64,000 nucleotides of DNA from Polynucleobacter sp. MWH-UH23A (GCF_040409805.1 NZ_CP099572.1:1674001-1738000); one strand, 5' to 3'. Positions 8,398-17,708 are shown, counted from the first letter of the stretch. Numbers and translations are program-made. Notes: generated by a model from the sequence alone, not told the origin.

Positions 8398-10047
8398 ATG
8401 GGCCCCCAAAAATTTATTGCAGCCAATACCGCTGATGCTCTAAAGCTCATTCGCGCTGAGATGGGTCCAGATGCCATGGTGCTCTCAACTCGAGATACCG
8501 ATCAAGGCGTCGAAGTCATGGCTATTACTTCAAATGATTTAGCAAATCTATCTGCTCGCTCTGAATTACTTGATCCACAATTTGGCGAAGCAAATGCGTT
8601 TTCAGAGCGATCTCTAAAAGAATCTGGCCTCTCTGATAAATTTGCTAACGCCATTGCACGGCGTTCAATACCAAGCCCAGCAACAACATCAGCTGATACT
8701 GCAAAACCGAGGATACATACTGATATCCCCAATGGTGTTTTACGTCGCAACCCGGCGCGGGCCGAGCGCCCCATCAGAGCACCAGGTGCGGAAGCTTTTT
8801 TACCAACTTCGTTTAATGATGTTGAGCGTATCCCCAGGGGTTCAGCCAATGTTATTAACCCATCCACTAACGATGCCATCTTTAAAGCGAGTCTTGCGGC
8901 TAATGCCAAGGCAAGCCAAGAGGCAGCGGCTCTGAATGCACTCAAAAGCGCCGCCCAAAGTGCAGCACAAAAAGTTCGTGCTGCTGGTAGCGGGGTGGAT
9001 ACTGCTAACACCACCACTAACGCTATAAAAAACGAGCCTACTCCAACAACGGCTGCACAAGCAGAAAGCTCCCCTAAAGTTGAAAAACTTTTATCCGAGA
9101 TTAGTGAAGTTAAAAATCTCCTTCAGTCTCATGTAGCTGGTAGTTTTTGGGGCAATATTCAACAAGAAAACACGCACATTACTGAGGTAGTAAAACACCT
9201 CCTCAATAGCGGCTTTTCACCAAAACTGGTTTCAGAGATTGCTCAAAATCTTCCTGAGAACTTAAGCACACTGCATCTTCTCAAAAATGCGCGCGAGCAA
9301 GTCAAATGCATGCTTAAAACATCGAAAGCCTTTGACATTTTTGACCGCGGAGGCGTATTTGCCTTTATTGGCCCGACCGGCGTTGGCAAAACCACTACTG
9401 TTGCCAAAATAGCGGCACGCTGTGTACTGCGCTACGGCCGCAATCAAGTGGCGCTATTGACCACAGACACCTATCGTATCGGCGCCCAAGAGCAACTCAA
9501 AACATTCGCAAAAATTTTGGGTCTATCCGTTACCGCCGTTCGCGACAGCGAAGATCTTGCTACCAAAATTAGAGACTTTTCCAATCGCAAGATCATTTTG
9601 CTTGATACCGCAGGTGTTAGTCAGCGCGACGCCCTGATGGTTGAGCAATCACATCTTCTTGAGCACGGCTCCAGTAAAGCGCGACGCATTCTTGTAATGA
9701 GCTCCACAACGGATTTACGCACTCAGGAAGAGGTGATTAATCTACATAATCAAGCGATGCAAAACACTAATGGCGAAAAACTTGATTCTGTCATCATTAC
9801 CAAAATCGATGAGGCGGCTCACCTAGCACCAGTGATCGATAGCGTGATTCGCCATGACCTGTCTATTTTGTTTGTCTCCAATGGTCAGCGTGTTCCTGAG
9901 GATTTAAGTCAGCCAGATGTGAACTATCTGAGTCATCGTGCGATGGCAATGCGCGCTTTTGCTGAGACATTTTCGTTAACTGACGAGCAGGTGCCTGCCT
10001 TACTCTCCGATCATTTAGGTGACTGGATTCGTAAAGTCAATCAATGA
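8398..10047 (+). CDS. flhF: Flagellar SRP-type GTPase FlhF
   Basis: FlhF is a signal-recognition-particle-like GTPase that sets where flagella are placed, usually at a pole. The 549-residue protein has the typical N-terminal B domain (MGPQKFIAANTADALKLIR), a long low-complexity Ala-rich linker (about residues 100-230), and a C-terminal NG domain with an intact P-loop GPTGVGKTT (from about residue 325), a TTDTYRIGAQEQL segment, DTAG, and the TKIDEA guanine-specificity motif. A GGAG ribosome binding site precedes the ATG. The stop overlaps the next start by ATGA, so translation with the FlhG-like gene is coupled. Confidence 0.96.
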   Translation: MGPQKFIAANTADALKLIRAEMGPDAMVLSTRDTDQGVEVMAITSNDLANLSARSELLDPQFGEANAFSERSLKESGLSDKFANAIARRSIPSPATTSADTAKPRIHTDIPNGVLRRNPARAERPIRAPGAEAFLPTSFNDVERIPRGSANVINPSTNDAIFKASLAANAKASQEAAALNALKSAAQSAAQKVRAAGSGVDTANTTTNAIKNEPTPTTAAQAESSPKVEKLLSEISEVKNLLQSHVAGSFWGNIQQENTHITEVVKHLLNSGFSPKLVSEIAQNLPENLSTLHLLKNAREQVKCMLKTSKAFDIFDRGGVFAFIGPTGVGKTTTVAKIAARCVLRYGRNQVALLTTDTYRIGAQEQLKTFAKILGLSVTAVRDSEDLATKIRDFSNRKIILLDTAGVSQRDALMVEQSHLLEHGSSKARRILVMSSTTDLRTQEEVINLHNQAMQNTNGEKLDSVIITKIDEAAHLAPVIDSVIRHDLSILFVSNGQRVPEDLSQPDVNYLSHRAMAMRAFAETFSLTDEQVPALLSDHLGDWIRKVNQ

Positions 10048-10862
10048 ATACGGCAAGCACTGTTACCGGCACTGATCAGGCCGCTGGATTACGCGATATT
10101 TTTGGCTCAGAATTGTGCCGCGTCGTATGTATTGCAAGCACTCTAGATCCTGATTCAACTATTCACCTAGGTCATGGTACTGCTCATAGCATCAAGCAAA
10201 TGGGTCATCGAGTGCTGTTAGTTGATGAGGTGCCTTTGGTTGATCGTAAAACCATGTCGGGCTTTTTATACCCAGTTCGGTATGACCTTGGACAGGTTTT
10301 TTCGAACTCTGTAGAGTTACATAAGAGCATCAAACAAATTGAAGAAAATCTTTGGTATGCGACGAGCGTCAAGCTACGTCCAGAGATTACTGGTCGTTTT
10401 GCGAAATACCCCAAATTAGACGCGCGACTTGTTAAGCATGAATTTGATATAGATTATGTAATCTTCCCTACCGTCGATCCACAAGCGAACATCGTGGCCT
10501 ACTATGGGAACAATATCAAACGTATCCTTGTTGCCTCCACTGATGCGGCTTGTCTTAAAAAGGCAATGGTGATGATTCGCCAAATGGCGGAGCTGCAACT
10601 CGATGAGCCATTGGCAGTATTAATTGTTGGCGGTCAAGACGAATCGGAAGGAGCTGCTGCCTTTGAAAAACTACAAGAAGCGGCACAGAGAGCTCTTGAG
10701 CAAACCATAGAATTTTTGGGATGGATTCGTGCTGTTACTGCTCAACGAGTGGAAATTGACCCTGATGATATGAGCTTTAACCCGGTAAGTAAGGGCCCCA
10801 CTCACGAATTTGTCCTTCCCCATGGTTTCTTTAAGGCAATTTCTGCCAAAATTACTACTTAA
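10044..10862 (+). CDS. FlhG/FleN-like MinD-family protein lacking a Walker A motif
   Basis: Position right after flhF and the fold pattern identify a member of the FlhG (FleN/YlxH) MinD-like group, which limits flagellar number through ATP-dependent dimerisation and FlhF GTPase activation. The usual deviant Walker A (GKGGVGKS/T) is missing: residues 31-50 read ASTLDPDSTIHLGHGTAHSI, with no lysine or glycine-rich loop, although the following MGHRVLLVDE strand aligns with the normal HRVLLVDAD. The Walker A' aspartate context is also altered (DEVPL). The protein therefore probably cannot bind ATP in the classical way and may act as a scaffold. It overlaps flhF by 4 nt. The function call is from context; 272 residues matches the family size. 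Confidence 0.75.
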   Translation: MNTASTVTGTDQAAGLRDIFGSELCRVVCIASTLDPDSTIHLGHGTAHSIKQMGHRVLLVDEVPLVDRKTMSGFLYPVRYDLGQVFSNSVELHKSIKQIEENLWYATSVKLRPEITGRFAKYPKLDARLVKHEFDIDYVIFPTVDPQANIVAYYGNNIKRILVASTDAACLKKAMVMIRQMAELQLDEPLAVLIVGGQDESEGAAAFEKLQEAAQRALEQTIEFLGWIRAVTAQRVEIDPDDMSFNPVSKGPTHEFVLPHGFFKAISAKITT

Positions 10863-10908
10863 GCCTATTTTGAGTTTTCCGATTGATGTTTTTTTGCGTG
10901 AGCAGTGA

Positions 10909-11598
10909 TTGAAGCCATCTAGTTATACACAATCTGTTGATCTTGATCTTGCCATCAAAGAACATTTACCGCTGGTAAAACGTATTGCCCATCAAATCTG
11001 TTCACGCTTACCCCCCAATGTAGAGGTCGATGATTTAATTCAAGAAGGTCTTACCGGCTTGCTAGATGCATTAACCCGTTATGAGCCACAGGCAAACCTG
11101 AATTTTGAGGTGTACGCGCGAACCCGAATTCGCGGGGCCATTTATGATGCCTGCCGAAAAAATGATATTTTGCCGCGCAATCAACGCGATGAGCTGGAAG
11201 ATCTTGAAAAAGTCACTCGTAAATTGGAGCAAAACTTAGGTCGTCATCCTTCGGAAAAGGAAATTGCAGCTGGTGCAGAAATGACGATCGAAGCCTACCA
11301 TGCCATCATGGCTAATATGGTTCATTTGATGCCACTCGACGATCTATCAGATGACCTGCTACCCTCTGACACTGATTCATCGGACCCCATGAGAGCAGTA
11401 GCGCTGGGTCAACTGGCCGAGCGAATCGCCACGATATTGGAGGGTTTACCAGAAAACGAGCAGTTAGTATTCGCACTGCACTACCAAGAAGACCTATCCT
11501 ATCGAGAAATTGCTCAAGTAATGAACATTACCCCAGGGCGAATTAGTCAAATTCATACACAAGGCATGATTCGCATTCGCGCCAAACTCAAAATATAA
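10909..11598 (+). CDS. fliA: Flagellar sigma factor FliA (sigma-28)
   Basis: FliA directs RNA polymerase to late flagellar genes such as flagellin and chemotaxis genes, and is held inactive by FlgM (also in this window). The 229-residue product has sigma region 2 (HLPLVKRIAHQICSRLP, DDLIQEGLTGLLDALTRYEP), region 3 (LGRHPSEKEIAAGAEM) and region 4 with the helix-turn-helix LSYREIAQVMNITPGRISQI. No in-frame ATG fits: the frame opens at TTG 10909, just after an in-frame stop, so a TTG start is chosen. A weak GTGAG ribosome binding site lies upstream. It is the last gene of the flhA-flhF-flhG-like-fliA set. Confidence 0.95.
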   Translation: MKPSSYTQSVDLDLAIKEHLPLVKRIAHQICSRLPPNVEVDDLIQEGLTGLLDALTRYEPQANLNFEVYARTRIRGAIYDACRKNDILPRNQRDELEDLEKVTRKLEQNLGRHPSEKEIAAGAEMTIEAYHAIMANMVHLMPLDDLSDDLLPSDTDSSDPMRAVALGQLAERIATILEGLPENEQLVFALHYQEDLSYREIAQVMNITPGRISQIHTQGMIRIRAKLKI

Positions 11599-11623
11599 TT
11601 TTGCAATGCTTGTTGCTATCTAT

Positions 11624-12310
11624 TTATAGGCACTTATAGAGCCTACGCATATTCTGAATTTTTCCATACTGTAATTCAGCCTCATCAAACTCCTTATTGA
11701 AGTCATCCTTATTGGTGTGCTGAAAAATGATCAATACTCGGTGGGCTTGTTCATGACCAGCCAAAGTAGCCAAGACTAGGTAATAGCAAGCTTTGCTGTG
11801 GTCTTGGGGAATATATTCCCCTTTTTCATATAAACACCCTAGGGTATAAGCAGATTGCCGACTACCTTCTTCCGCACCCTTTGCCAGATACTTGATCCCT
11901 TTGTATATATCACGGGGAATACCCTGCTCCTCAGCTAGCCCAAGCGCGTAGATATTGCCTAGATTGCAATAGGCATCTATAACTTCCTCTTTAATTGCTT
12001 TTTCGTAATACTCAATAGCAGTTTTATAGTCTTGCTTGATTCCGCCCATACCTCGCTCATGCATCAGAGCAACATTGAAGTGCGCATAACCATTGCCCAA
12101 GCTACTATTAGCATTTACCCACTCGAATAGCTTGGCAATTTGCTCGGCATCCAAGTGACCATCAAAACACATTTTGGTCAATGCAAATTGCGCTTCCTCA
12201 TCCAAATCATGAACAGCTAACTCATAGAAGATCTCAAAAGCCGCTTGATAGCGACCTCGATTGAGATTTTGCCGAGCAATATCTAAGCGAGCATTATCAA
12301 AAAATTGCAT
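11624..12310 (-). CDS. Sel1-like (TPR-related) repeat protein
   Basis: A 228-residue protein with three or more Sel1-like repeats, for example AYCNLGNIYALGLAEEQGIPRD and SAYTLGCLYEKGEYIPQDHSKA. These are alpha-helical protein-interaction repeats. There is no signal peptide, so it is probably cytoplasmic. It is convergent with fliA (25 bp between stop codons) and downstream of the flgAMN-type operon, with a gap of about 145 bp to the flgN-like gene, so it may be the last gene of that operon or stand alone. Specific function not recognised. Confidence 0.75.
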   Translation of the reverse strand: MQFFDNARLDIARQNLNRGRYQAAFEIFYELAVHDLDEEAQFALTKMCFDGHLDAEQIAKLFEWVNANSSLGNGYAHFNVALMHERGMGGIKQDYKTAIEYYEKAIKEEVIDAYCNLGNIYALGLAEEQGIPRDIYKGIKYLAKGAEEGSRQSAYTLGCLYEKGEYIPQDHSKACYYLVLATLAGHEQAHRVLIIFQHTNKDDFNKEFDEAELQYGKIQNMRRLYKCL

Positions 12311-12454
12311 AACTTCTGAATAAGTGCAAATAATTAACTATCAAAACCATTCTGGCGAAATGGCGCTATTGCTCTTAAATGAGCATCTTTATTATCGTTA
12401 AAAATACTGAAAATTTCTGGTGATGAAATGCCAGCTACTAGAAAATTAAAGGCA

Positions 12455-12868
12455 CTAAACCTTGCGAGAGAGCACGCCACCAACCGACCCTGGAACTCCA
12501 CCCTCACTATCATACGTGGCACTAGGCGCCTGCTGGGCGATAAATGACTGCATTGCAGCGCTACGCTGCATCGCCAATCGAATCAGATCGCCATTAATTT
12601 GATGGTTAACCGACGCCTCATCCAACAAACTCATTAAGCGGTACTTTTGGTCTTCGGGAAACTGATTGATATCCGCTTTCAGTTTTTCAGCGCCGCCCGG
12701 GTACTGATTAATGGCATCTAAGGCAACATTAGTTTGATCCAATGCGGCAGGTAAACGCTCCATGTCATTTGATTCTAGTGCGCTACGTAAATCTGAGACA
12801 GCATCAGCAATTTTTTGCAGAAACACTTGCATCCCATCAAATGACATTGATGGGGTTGGCTGTGACAT
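12455..12868 (-). CDS. flgN: FlgN-like flagellar chaperone (by context)
   Basis: A 137-residue, mostly helical protein directly downstream of flgM in the order flgA-flgM-flgN that is standard in proteobacteria. FlgN proteins are 130 to 160 residues and chaperone the hook-junction proteins FlgK and FlgL. The sequence (QKIADAVSDLRSALESND, DQTNVALDAINQYPGG) fits a helical chaperone, but I see no diagnostic motif, so the call rests mainly on position and size. Start ATG at 12868 has no strong ribosome binding site; a second Met lies seven codons in. Confidence 0.55.
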   Translation of the reverse strand: MSQPTPSMSFDGMQVFLQKIADAVSDLRSALESNDMERLPAALDQTNVALDAINQYPGGAEKLKADINQFPEDQKYRLMSLLDEASVNHQINGDLIRLAMQRSAAMQSFIAQQAPSATYDSEGGVPGSVGGVLSRKV

Positions 12869-12916
12869 AAATTAGATTATTAAGGTAATAAAAAGCACTA
12901 CAGTCCCAAGCTTAGC

Positions 12917-13252
12917 TTAGGCTTGTTTTGGCTTTTGACCAATGGCGGCAACAACATCTTTGAGCATTGCCTGAGATATCTTTTTGTAATCGATTTTAAA
13001 TTCGCCATTAGCCACTTGGTTACGCAATTTTTCAATTAACGCTTCATCCGTAACCTTATTAGCCTTCGAATCGCTTTGTACTTCAGCTAATTTAGCAGTC
13101 AAACTGATATCCAAATTAACTGCTGGACCTGCGACTGCATCGCTTACAACTTTATTTGCCCCGGGGTTTACAGAAGTCGAGTTCGAGCCTGGGTTAGCCT
13201 TACCAACCCCTGAGTTTGGTGGAATCAACACTCCGTTCTCATTTACTTTCAT
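12917..13252 (-). CDS. flgM: Anti-sigma-28 factor FlgM
   Basis: FlgM binds FliA and is exported through the finished hook-basal body, which releases late gene expression. The 111-residue product has a low-complexity N-terminus and the conserved C-terminal helices: VTDEALIEKLRNQVANGEF followed by KIDYKKISQAML, matching the sigma-binding part of FlgM (the G-x-Y/F-x-I-D motif). The start is preceded by a good AGAGGAGA ribosome binding site. It lies between flgA and the flgN-like gene. Confidence 0.88.
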   Translation of the reverse strand: MKVNENGVLIPPNSGVGKANPGSNSTSVNPGANKVVSDAVAGPAVNLDISLTAKLAEVQSDSKANKVTDEALIEKLRNQVANGEFKIDYKKISQAMLKDVVAAIGQKPKQA

Positions 13253-13356
13253 CTTGCTCTCCTCTGTACTGCATCGATTTTACTACCCCAAGGACAGATC
13301 CAACGACTGACCTCGGTTACCACTACTGTAATGCAAAACTACAGTTTTTACATAAC

Positions 13357-14034
13357 TCATTCAAGCGTGACCACCACTACAGACGGCCTTAAAACCCGAC
13401 CCTGCAAGACCTGACCATCGGCTAAGCGCACTCGAACCATATCGCCAATCATGCCGGCTGTTTGGGCCACACCCTCGCCTGAAACTTCAAAATCTTTACC
13501 CTTAAGAACAAGCCTTACAGGATCTCCTGTCTTAATAACGGAAGATTCTTTTAAATCGTTTAGCCCAACCGGAGAACCCATTTGTAAAGAGCGGCTTAAT
13601 ACCCTTTCATATGCATTTCTGGGGGTTCGAAGGACATCGTCTGGCAGAGCGCTGAGCTCACCCTCAATCACCCGAATATCGCCAGGCTCGAGTTTTTGGC
13701 CAGCCGGAAGGTATTGGCTTGCGACCACATAATTGCCAAATACTCGAATATTGAACGGTACATTGACCATCCACCCCGCTTTAGCACAACGCAGTTGCAA
13801 AGTTGTCCTACCCCAAATACGTGCCCCAGGTTGGACATTAATCTCAATAGCGCCCCCAGCACATGCCGGAACCGTAATATTGGGATCCATTAGCTCTGGT
13901 TGTACGCGTAGGCCATTAACTGTAGGGCTTGATTGCACATAGCGAAAAATTTCTCTTTCTAAATCAGGCGCTAGGGCTGCTTGCACATTTGTGCCTAAAA
14001 AATAGGCAAATAGAAAAATTACCCGCCAATACAT
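13357..14034 (-). CDS. flgA: Flagellar P-ring assembly chaperone FlgA
   Basis: FlgA is a periplasmic chaperone for assembly of the flagellar P-ring. From ATG 14034 the protein starts with a signal peptide (MYWRVIFLFAYFLGTNVQA), followed by the FlgA N-terminal domain and the SAF-like C-terminal domain (YLPAGQKLEPGDIRVIEG, RSLQMGSPVGLNDL, DPVRLVLKGKDF). A frame extension upstream to 14064 exists, but the ATG at 14034 overlaps the stop of the preceding gene as TAATG, and it puts the signal peptide at the very N-terminus, so it is preferred. Downstream genes are flgM and the flgN-like gene. Confidence 0.92.
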   Translation of the reverse strand: MYWRVIFLFAYFLGTNVQAALAPDLEREIFRYVQSSPTVNGLRVQPELMDPNITVPACAGGAIEINVQPGARIWGRTTLQLRCAKAGWMVNVPFNIRVFGNYVVASQYLPAGQKLEPGDIRVIEGELSALPDDVLRTPRNAYERVLSRSLQMGSPVGLNDLKESSVIKTGDPVRLVLKGKDFEVSGEGVAQTAGMIGDMVRVRLADGQVLQGRVLRPSVVVVTLE

Positions 14035-15638
14035 TATCGAGAGTACCGGTCTAAAGCGATCCATGAGTAAACATTATTGGCGCCGTCTAGGGCAACTCCT
14101 GCCATCCAATATGGGCGCTCCAAAGCAGATGGAAGATTCTGATGCACGTTCATATTTTGCACCCCCAAAAACTCATGCGCATGAATCACATAATCCTGAT
14201 TGCCAACACGCACAAAAATGTTTCTAGATGGATGAATGATTTCACCTAAAAAATCGATCTTTGAATCCACGGGTTTATTCAGGGGCTCCTCGCCGAGATA
14301 CTGAATCGCTGAGACAGCATAATGCTCGCCGTGACGAGTGAAAAAAGCCATCGGCATCCGCAACATACTCGATGGGCAAGATAGACGAATGCCGTCATGG
14401 TGGATCTCTAAAGATCCCCCTATCTCAGCCATCATGGTGCTTACTGCCAATAAATGTTCGTTTGAGAGCGTTACATGATCCAGGTCGATAAAAATCATCA
14501 GCTCTTGTTGAACCGCAAAGATACTGGGGCACGGAGGCAAAATACTCAAAATCGTGAGTAATTGTTGCGCGATCTCTGGATCAGCATACACTTCATCGAT
14601 CAATAACTCATCAGTTAAGTTCTCGAAAATATGGCGCAGAGATTGTTGACCGGCTCGCACTAATTCGTCTTGCTCTCGACTGAGCAAAAAATCCACTTCT
14701 GCACCACTCCAGCTATCAGCCCGTCCCACCAAGCTGCGCGCTTTTTGCATACGATTTAAGTTGCTGGAGCGATCTAGTGCGTAATGTCTATCTAAATAAC
14801 GAGTCTTACTGGAGTAATCCAAAGCGCTATCGCGATCAATCGGCTTGCTTAAGTTCTCTGGTAAAGAAAATGCTTTGGGCTCTGGTGGTGTGAATACCAC
14901 CGGCGGAGACTCTTTTCTCGGCGCAAATAGATGACTCAATTGACTGGTAGCCCGATCTAAAGTTTGGTCGAGAGCCTGTTCGCTGGAAACTGAGGAATCA
15001 AGGTCAGGTGTTGTGGAATGCGTCAAAGTTGACTCATCATTTTCTTCGCGTACGCTCTCAGCACTTTCCCTCTTTGACTGCAAACCACGAAAAAGTTCAG
15101 ATGAAAATTCTTGGTTAGGAAATGCATCTTCAGCCACATCTTCAATCGATGGTGCTTTTTCACTGGAGCCTGGAGGGCTCGTGGATACGATGTCTTCTAT
15201 AGCAGGTGCAACAGGCTCGGCCTTCAGGGAATCACTGGTGATGGCAATCGGCTCAAGGGAGATTGGCGCACCCACCTTTAACTGCTCAAGTTTTTTTACA
15301 AAGTTAGATTTCGCATCTTGCAATACAGCGTCGCTTAAGGTTACCCGAGATGCATCTGCGGGGTGAATTAAAGCCACCCCTGCATTTGTTAATTCAATAA
15401 AGTCATTTACCAAGAGTAGAGACTGTTTATAGTTTTCTTTAAATTGATTAGCGAGCTCTTGAGCAAAAACTGAGAGATCTTCCAATCCCGCACCATCAAG
15501 CGCATTAGACAGATCGATGCAATGCATAATAATTGCCTCGACTTTTGGTAGCTCAGCCTCATTTTTTGGCGTAGCCGACAGCAAGCCCTCAATAGCGCGA
15601 TCTATATCTACTAAGAATAGGGGTTTTTCTTCGGCCAT
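14034..15638 (-). CDS. Divergent CheA-like protein, apparently without kinase motifs
   Basis: A 534-residue protein. The N-terminus (1-120) is helical and resembles an Hpt fold: H39 (in IIMHCIDLSNALDGAGLEDL) sits where the phosphorylated His of AHxLKG would be, but the surrounding residues do not match. Residues about 120-290 are a low-complexity acidic linker. The C-terminal 200 residues look like the end of a CheA ATPase domain plus a CheW-like domain (GGSLEIHHDGIRLSCPSSML, then HGEHYAVSAIQYLGEE), as in ChpA/PilL-type proteins, but I cannot see the N, G1, F and G2 ATP-site motifs. It therefore looks like a catalytically dead scaffold relative of CheA. It is followed by flgA (TAATG overlap) and preceded by a receptor-like gene. 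Assignment tentative. Confidence 0.55.
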   Translation of the reverse strand: MAEEKPLFLVDIDRAIEGLLSATPKNEAELPKVEAIIMHCIDLSNALDGAGLEDLSVFAQELANQFKENYKQSLLLVNDFIELTNAGVALIHPADASRVTLSDAVLQDAKSNFVKKLEQLKVGAPISLEPIAITSDSLKAEPVAPAIEDIVSTSPPGSSEKAPSIEDVAEDAFPNQEFSSELFRGLQSKRESAESVREENDESTLTHSTTPDLDSSVSSEQALDQTLDRATSQLSHLFAPRKESPPVVFTPPEPKAFSLPENLSKPIDRDSALDYSSKTRYLDRHYALDRSSNLNRMQKARSLVGRADSWSGAEVDFLLSREQDELVRAGQQSLRHIFENLTDELLIDEVYADPEIAQQLLTILSILPPCPSIFAVQQELMIFIDLDHVTLSNEHLLAVSTMMAEIGGSLEIHHDGIRLSCPSSMLRMPMAFFTRHGEHYAVSAIQYLGEEPLNKPVDSKIDFLGEIIHPSRNIFVRVGNQDYVIHAHEFLGVQNMNVHQNLPSALERPYWMAGVALDGANNVYSWIALDRYSR

Positions 15639-15670
15639 GGAATATTGGATCTACTGTTTGCTAAATTCAA

Positions 15671-17665
15671 TCAAACTTTAATATCGCGTTTGAGCTCAAT
15701 AAAGGCATGACTTAATCCATCGAATTCCTCTTGCCATAAATCAAGATCTCGCATAACTTGCTTCGCATCCATATTAATCAACTCGATCACCTCTGGCGAG
15801 ACCTGAGGGGCTGCAGTTTGTGCTTCGGTTACCTGATCAAGAGCTTGCGCCAATGAAGCACGCATTTTGGATACGGTTGCTTCAATTCGCTCAACCAAGA
15901 GATTTAGCTGCTCAGTCTCTACGGCCAACTGCTTACTGGAGTGGTTGTCTAGAATAGCTAAATATAGGCGCACACCCTGCTGCTTAAGCGCAAAAAACGC
16001 ATCTTGTAACTGCTCTAGCGGGCCACCGCGATTGGCTCCAGATCTTGTGTCGTATACCCCTTCAGCTTGTTCATTAGATGCAAAGCGCATTTGAGCACTT
16101 TTGTCTTGCAAGGTGCTAACTGAGTGACGCAATTTATTGCCGACTTGCGCAAGTACCTTCATACGCTCTTCAATACGGGTCACCTTCGCCCTTAAATCTT
16201 GGCTTAACTCTGAAATCACATTGACGACTGTTTTCAACTCCGGAGTACCAACCTGAGTTAGGTCACTTTGATCGCTATCAGATTTTTGTCTAGCGGAGAT
16301 CTTAGATTCAGGATTTACTTGAACTTCTTCAGTATTCTTTATTTCAGATTTACCTAAGTTCAAATCTATAGAACCTAAAAGTGCATCAGCTGCGGTAGTA
16401 AGCTTAGCAGCGCGATCATTTGCCACAGGAGCTATGCGGCTATTTTTTAACCACATTCCGCCACCAAGCCCAACACCAATCAAAGCGATAACGCTCAGCA
16501 ATGACAAACCTAAAAATCCACCGGCCGTGCCAAAATCAAACAGGCGTAAGCCCTTAGAGTTCTTTAACGCTACAACACGCAAAGCTTCGTGATCAGAAGC
16601 AAATTCACGAACTGCCTGAATATTATTAGTGTATAACTTTAGCGCCGCAGCGCTCTCTTGCGGCAACTTCGAATGCCATGGACTTTGATGGACTTTTGGC
16701 ATCGCTTGCGTCAGACTTAATGTTGATTTACCAGAAGTTTTTTTACCTGCCTCAATCTCTATCAGCACCTTTTGATCAATCACTGTCCCAAGAGCTTTTT
16801 GCAAGGCTGTCGATGCAGAAGAGCTCGTTATATTTTTTTGCCAAACAGCATTTGCTTTTACAAATTCCGCCAAGCTTTCTGCATATTTTTTTGCGGGAGA
16901 ATCTGCGGGAATTTTATCGAGCTCTAACGCTCCCTTTGTAGATATCAATGCCTCTGCTGATTTAGCCAAAATATCTAGCCCAGCCAAGCTTTTCTCCTGC
17001 GACAACACAATCGAAATCGACTGCTCCGCAGTCTTTGCCCCAACCAATATATCCTGAATATCTTCCGCATTCACAGACTTTTGCTCTGGGAGTTGCGAAC
17101 TCACTACAGGTTCGTCAATTGCAGAATCCGCATACTTATCTGGTTTTCCGAAAAGTATCTTCATAATCTTAGAATCTAATTTTTGGAAAAATGCCAAGGC
17201 TGGATTATCAGAAAGTGGCGCAGGAGGGGTATCCCGCTCAGAAGAACTATTACCAGTATTTTGAAGCTTGCTCACATTGGATGTTGACGCTGACCTTTGG
17301 GTTGCCGATGAATTGGCAACTGGATTAACTGCGGCAGTTGAATTTTCGGTTGTCGGCACCTTTACATCATCCGTCATTGATCTCAATAACCGATCCACTT
17401 TTCTTAAGTTATTGAAAAACTCTGAATCTAAAGCGTGTGTACCTGATACTTGCTGTTGTAAATCTTTTAATGCAGGAATAAGTCTTAAAACTTCAATCTG
17501 ATCAATATCAATCGCTTGCAAGTATCGACCGTCTCCCAACCAGCTACGCGCGGTCAAAAATGCGCCAACGCTAGACAGTATTGCAATTGAAAACGAAATA
17601 ATGGCTATCCATTGCCATGGCTTGGTGGAGCGTTGAAAGACGTGATTGTTATAAATTTTGCGCAT
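15671..17665 (-). CDS. Membrane receptor-like protein with chemoreceptor layout
   Basis: A 664-residue protein with TM1 at about residues 18-40, a long periplasmic region (40-375) rich in Ser and Ala, TM2 at about 378-402, and a C-terminal helical cytoplasmic region (about 470-664). This is the layout of a PilJ-like or methyl-accepting protein. The cytoplasmic helices (ISELSQDLRAKVTRIEERMK, ERIEATVSKMRASLAQALDQ) resemble the adaptation bundle, but the highly conserved hairpin tip (E-I-A-x-Q-T-N-L-L-A-L-N-A) is absent. It stands next to CheW-like and CheA-like genes, so a divergent sensor is inferred; the ligand is unknown. The next start is 32 bp downstream. Confidence 0.6.
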   Translation of the reverse strand: MRKIYNNHVFQRSTKPWQWIAIISFSIAILSSVGAFLTARSWLGDGRYLQAIDIDQIEVLRLIPALKDLQQQVSGTHALDSEFFNNLRKVDRLLRSMTDDVKVPTTENSTAAVNPVANSSATQRSASTSNVSKLQNTGNSSSERDTPPAPLSDNPALAFFQKLDSKIMKILFGKPDKYADSAIDEPVVSSQLPEQKSVNAEDIQDILVGAKTAEQSISIVLSQEKSLAGLDILAKSAEALISTKGALELDKIPADSPAKKYAESLAEFVKANAVWQKNITSSSASTALQKALGTVIDQKVLIEIEAGKKTSGKSTLSLTQAMPKVHQSPWHSKLPQESAAALKLYTNNIQAVREFASDHEALRVVALKNSKGLRLFDFGTAGGFLGLSLLSVIALIGVGLGGGMWLKNSRIAPVANDRAAKLTTAADALLGSIDLNLGKSEIKNTEEVQVNPESKISARQKSDSDQSDLTQVGTPELKTVVNVISELSQDLRAKVTRIEERMKVLAQVGNKLRHSVSTLQDKSAQMRFASNEQAEGVYDTRSGANRGGPLEQLQDAFFALKQQGVRLYLAILDNHSSKQLAVETEQLNLLVERIEATVSKMRASLAQALDQVTEAQTAAPQVSPEVIELINMDAKQVMRDLDLWQEEFDGLSHAFIELKRDIKV

Positions 17666-17708
17666 AATGATTGTCTTAATATAAAGTTTCGCAGCAAACC
17701 CGGCAACC

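Noticed and set aside
8094..8435. Plus-strand open frame overlapping the end of flhA and start of flhF
   Set aside because: It is an alternative frame inside two strongly supported genes and has no recognisable domain.
12334..12522. Minus-strand open frame between the Sel1-like and flgN-like genes
   Set aside because: It overlaps the flgN-like gene in another frame, has no ribosome binding site and its sequence is not protein-like.
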